This document shows, one piece after another, positions 63,389-64,000 of a stretch of 64,000 nt of DNA. Origin of the DNA: Pseudoduganella violaceinigra DSM 15887 (GTDB lineage: Bacteria > Pseudomonadota > Gammaproteobacteria > Burkholderiales > Burkholderiaceae_D). Numbering within the stretch: the stretch's first letter is position 1; every line of letters begins with the position of its first letter. A program made the position numbers and the translations under genes. The notes below the pieces were generated by a model. That model did not search any database, had not been told where the DNA came from, and saw only the letters and a list, made by a program, of their open reading frames with translations. Location of the stretch: positions 4,713 through 68,712 of the forward strand of contig NZ_KE384362.1 of assembly GCF_000425385.1 (NCBI RefSeq), given 5' to 3'.

Positions 63389-63772
63389 CTACTTTGCGTC
63401 CAACTCCCGACGCGTCTTTTCGGCGTCTCTTAAGAACGGCTCGGCAAGAACTCGTTCCTTGGGTAGCTCCAGCGCGCTGGCTCGACGCTCAAAAGAACTG
63501 ATATTACTTAATGTCGCTTCAAGATATTTCTGCCGTAAGACACTTAGATCCTCAAGTGTTCGTGCGACCATCAACTCATTGTGAAACTTTGAGGTGATCA
63601 ATATTGGCTCGTATCCTTGCAGGACACGCTGAGTCGCCTGCGCACTCCAAACCGCCTCCCCCGCCGCGGAACGCGCCTCGCCATAAGAGGCGTGAAAGAG
63701 ATAGCCGCAGGTAAAACCAATGGCCGTTGAAAGGGAAATTGCAATTACTGATGAGACGGAAAAATTGTGCAT
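63389..63772 (-). CDS. single-pass membrane hypothetical protein
   Basis: 127 residues. An N-terminal TM segment (VIAISLSTAIGFTCGYLF) is followed by a helical, charged periplasmic or cytoplasmic part (TLEDLSVLRQKYLEATLSNI). No family. SD weak. First recognised gene of the island at the right. Confidence 0.6.
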   Translation of the reverse strand: MHNFSVSSVIAISLSTAIGFTCGYLFHASYGEARSAAGEAVWSAQATQRVLQGYEPILITSKFHNELMVARTLEDLSVLRQKYLEATLSNISSFERRASALELPKERVLAEPFLRDAEKTRRELDAK

Positions 63773-64000
63773 TCGAATTTGAATTGTGGACAGCCAGCTG
63801 CCAGCGCGCAGCTAACACTTAAAGATAATAACAGGCATGGTCACATTGGATTCCTTCCATTGAGATGCACTGTCTCAAGATGCTTTGTTCACGCTCCGAA
63901 GGTGGAACTTGTCGATGCATTGACCGCAAATCACAGCTGATTCCGCTTTCACACGTAAGCCTTGATATGAGGTAACCTGAGTTTTTCGGACACTCCTGTT
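63773..64000. other. right-edge stretch: open minus frame and possible insertion-sequence end
   Basis: No complete gene. On the minus strand a frame is open from the edge to TGA at 63877-63875 (41 residues containing VICGQCIDKFHLRSV), which could be a gene's last codons or chance. From 63968 the plus strand reads TGAGGTAACCTGAGTTTTTC then GGACACTCC, in the style of an IS3-family terminal repeat (TG start). The window ends before either can be settled. Confidence 0.25.

Overview
This 64 kb window is GC-rich chromosomal DNA from a betaproteobacterium. The gene content (Ku/LigD repair pair, choice-of-anchor A protein, VpsR-type enhancer-binding protein, many secreted Ala/Lys/Gly-rich proteins) and the look of the intergenic palindromes suggest Oxalobacteraceae (Massilia, Duganella or Janthinobacterium type). 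That placement is inference; no rRNA, tRNA, CRISPR array, prophage or complete insertion sequence was recognised. Coding density is high and no gene-free stretch exceeds about 260 bases.

Left arm (1-27453, all minus strand). One apparent operon reads right to left from a good sigma-70 promoter at 27486-27514. It encodes a small secreted protein with a TTG start, a giant secreted mosaic protein of about 6,260 residues, a choice-of-anchor A protein and a Sec-exported Rhs/YD-repeat protein that runs off the left edge. The giant protein has an HEXXH metalloprotease-like head, prenyltransferase-like repeats, CARDB, FlgD-type Ig and FN3 modules and TolB/WD40-like propellers. The Rhs protein carries a transglutaminase-like domain without its catalytic cysteine. 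Together they look like a cell-surface or extracellular machine.

Middle (27.7-38.4 kb). These are mostly housekeeping and stress genes: LysR/azoreductase/pirin, a membrane protein, an acyltransferase-3 protein, a succinylglutamate desuccinylase/aspartoacylase-like enzyme, a solute-binding protein and an SMR exporter of the SugE/Gdx type behind a two-hairpin guanidine-II (mini-ykkC) riboswitch. A DUF1304 protein, an ArsR-old yellow enzyme operon with a palindromic operator, and a secreted metallo-beta-lactamase-fold hydrolase follow.

38.4-44.6 kb holds the most interesting unit. It is a five-gene minus-strand operon resembling a functional-amyloid (Fap-like) secretion locus: a 600-residue Gly/Ala-rich, PE-PGRS-like secreted protein, two small secreted proteins each with a double-glycine motif, a periplasmic C39-family peptidase between them, and a coiled-coil/beta-barrel outer-membrane protein. 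Upstream are a -24/-12 (sigma-54) promoter, two inverted repeats 72 bp apart, and a divergently placed but codirectional gene for a VpsR/BerB-like sigma-54 activator. Promoter, likely enhancer sites, activator, substrate, peptidase and pore thus sit together.

44.7-58.2 kb: PlsC-like acyltransferase, an orphan urease-beta-like protein, a DUF885 protein, a sensor kinase whose phospho-acceptor histidine is glutamate, TetR-SulP, a degenerate GGDEF protein, and SDR-Ku facing LigD.

58.3-64 kb: two tandem Ala/Lys-rich exported paralogues, then a run of small minus-strand genes of lower GC. One is a clear Imm35/YrhB-type immunity protein, one a DUF5063 protein, and others resemble immunity proteins. 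This looks like an orphan-immunity island, with intergenic palindromic repeats and perhaps an insertion-sequence end at the right edge.
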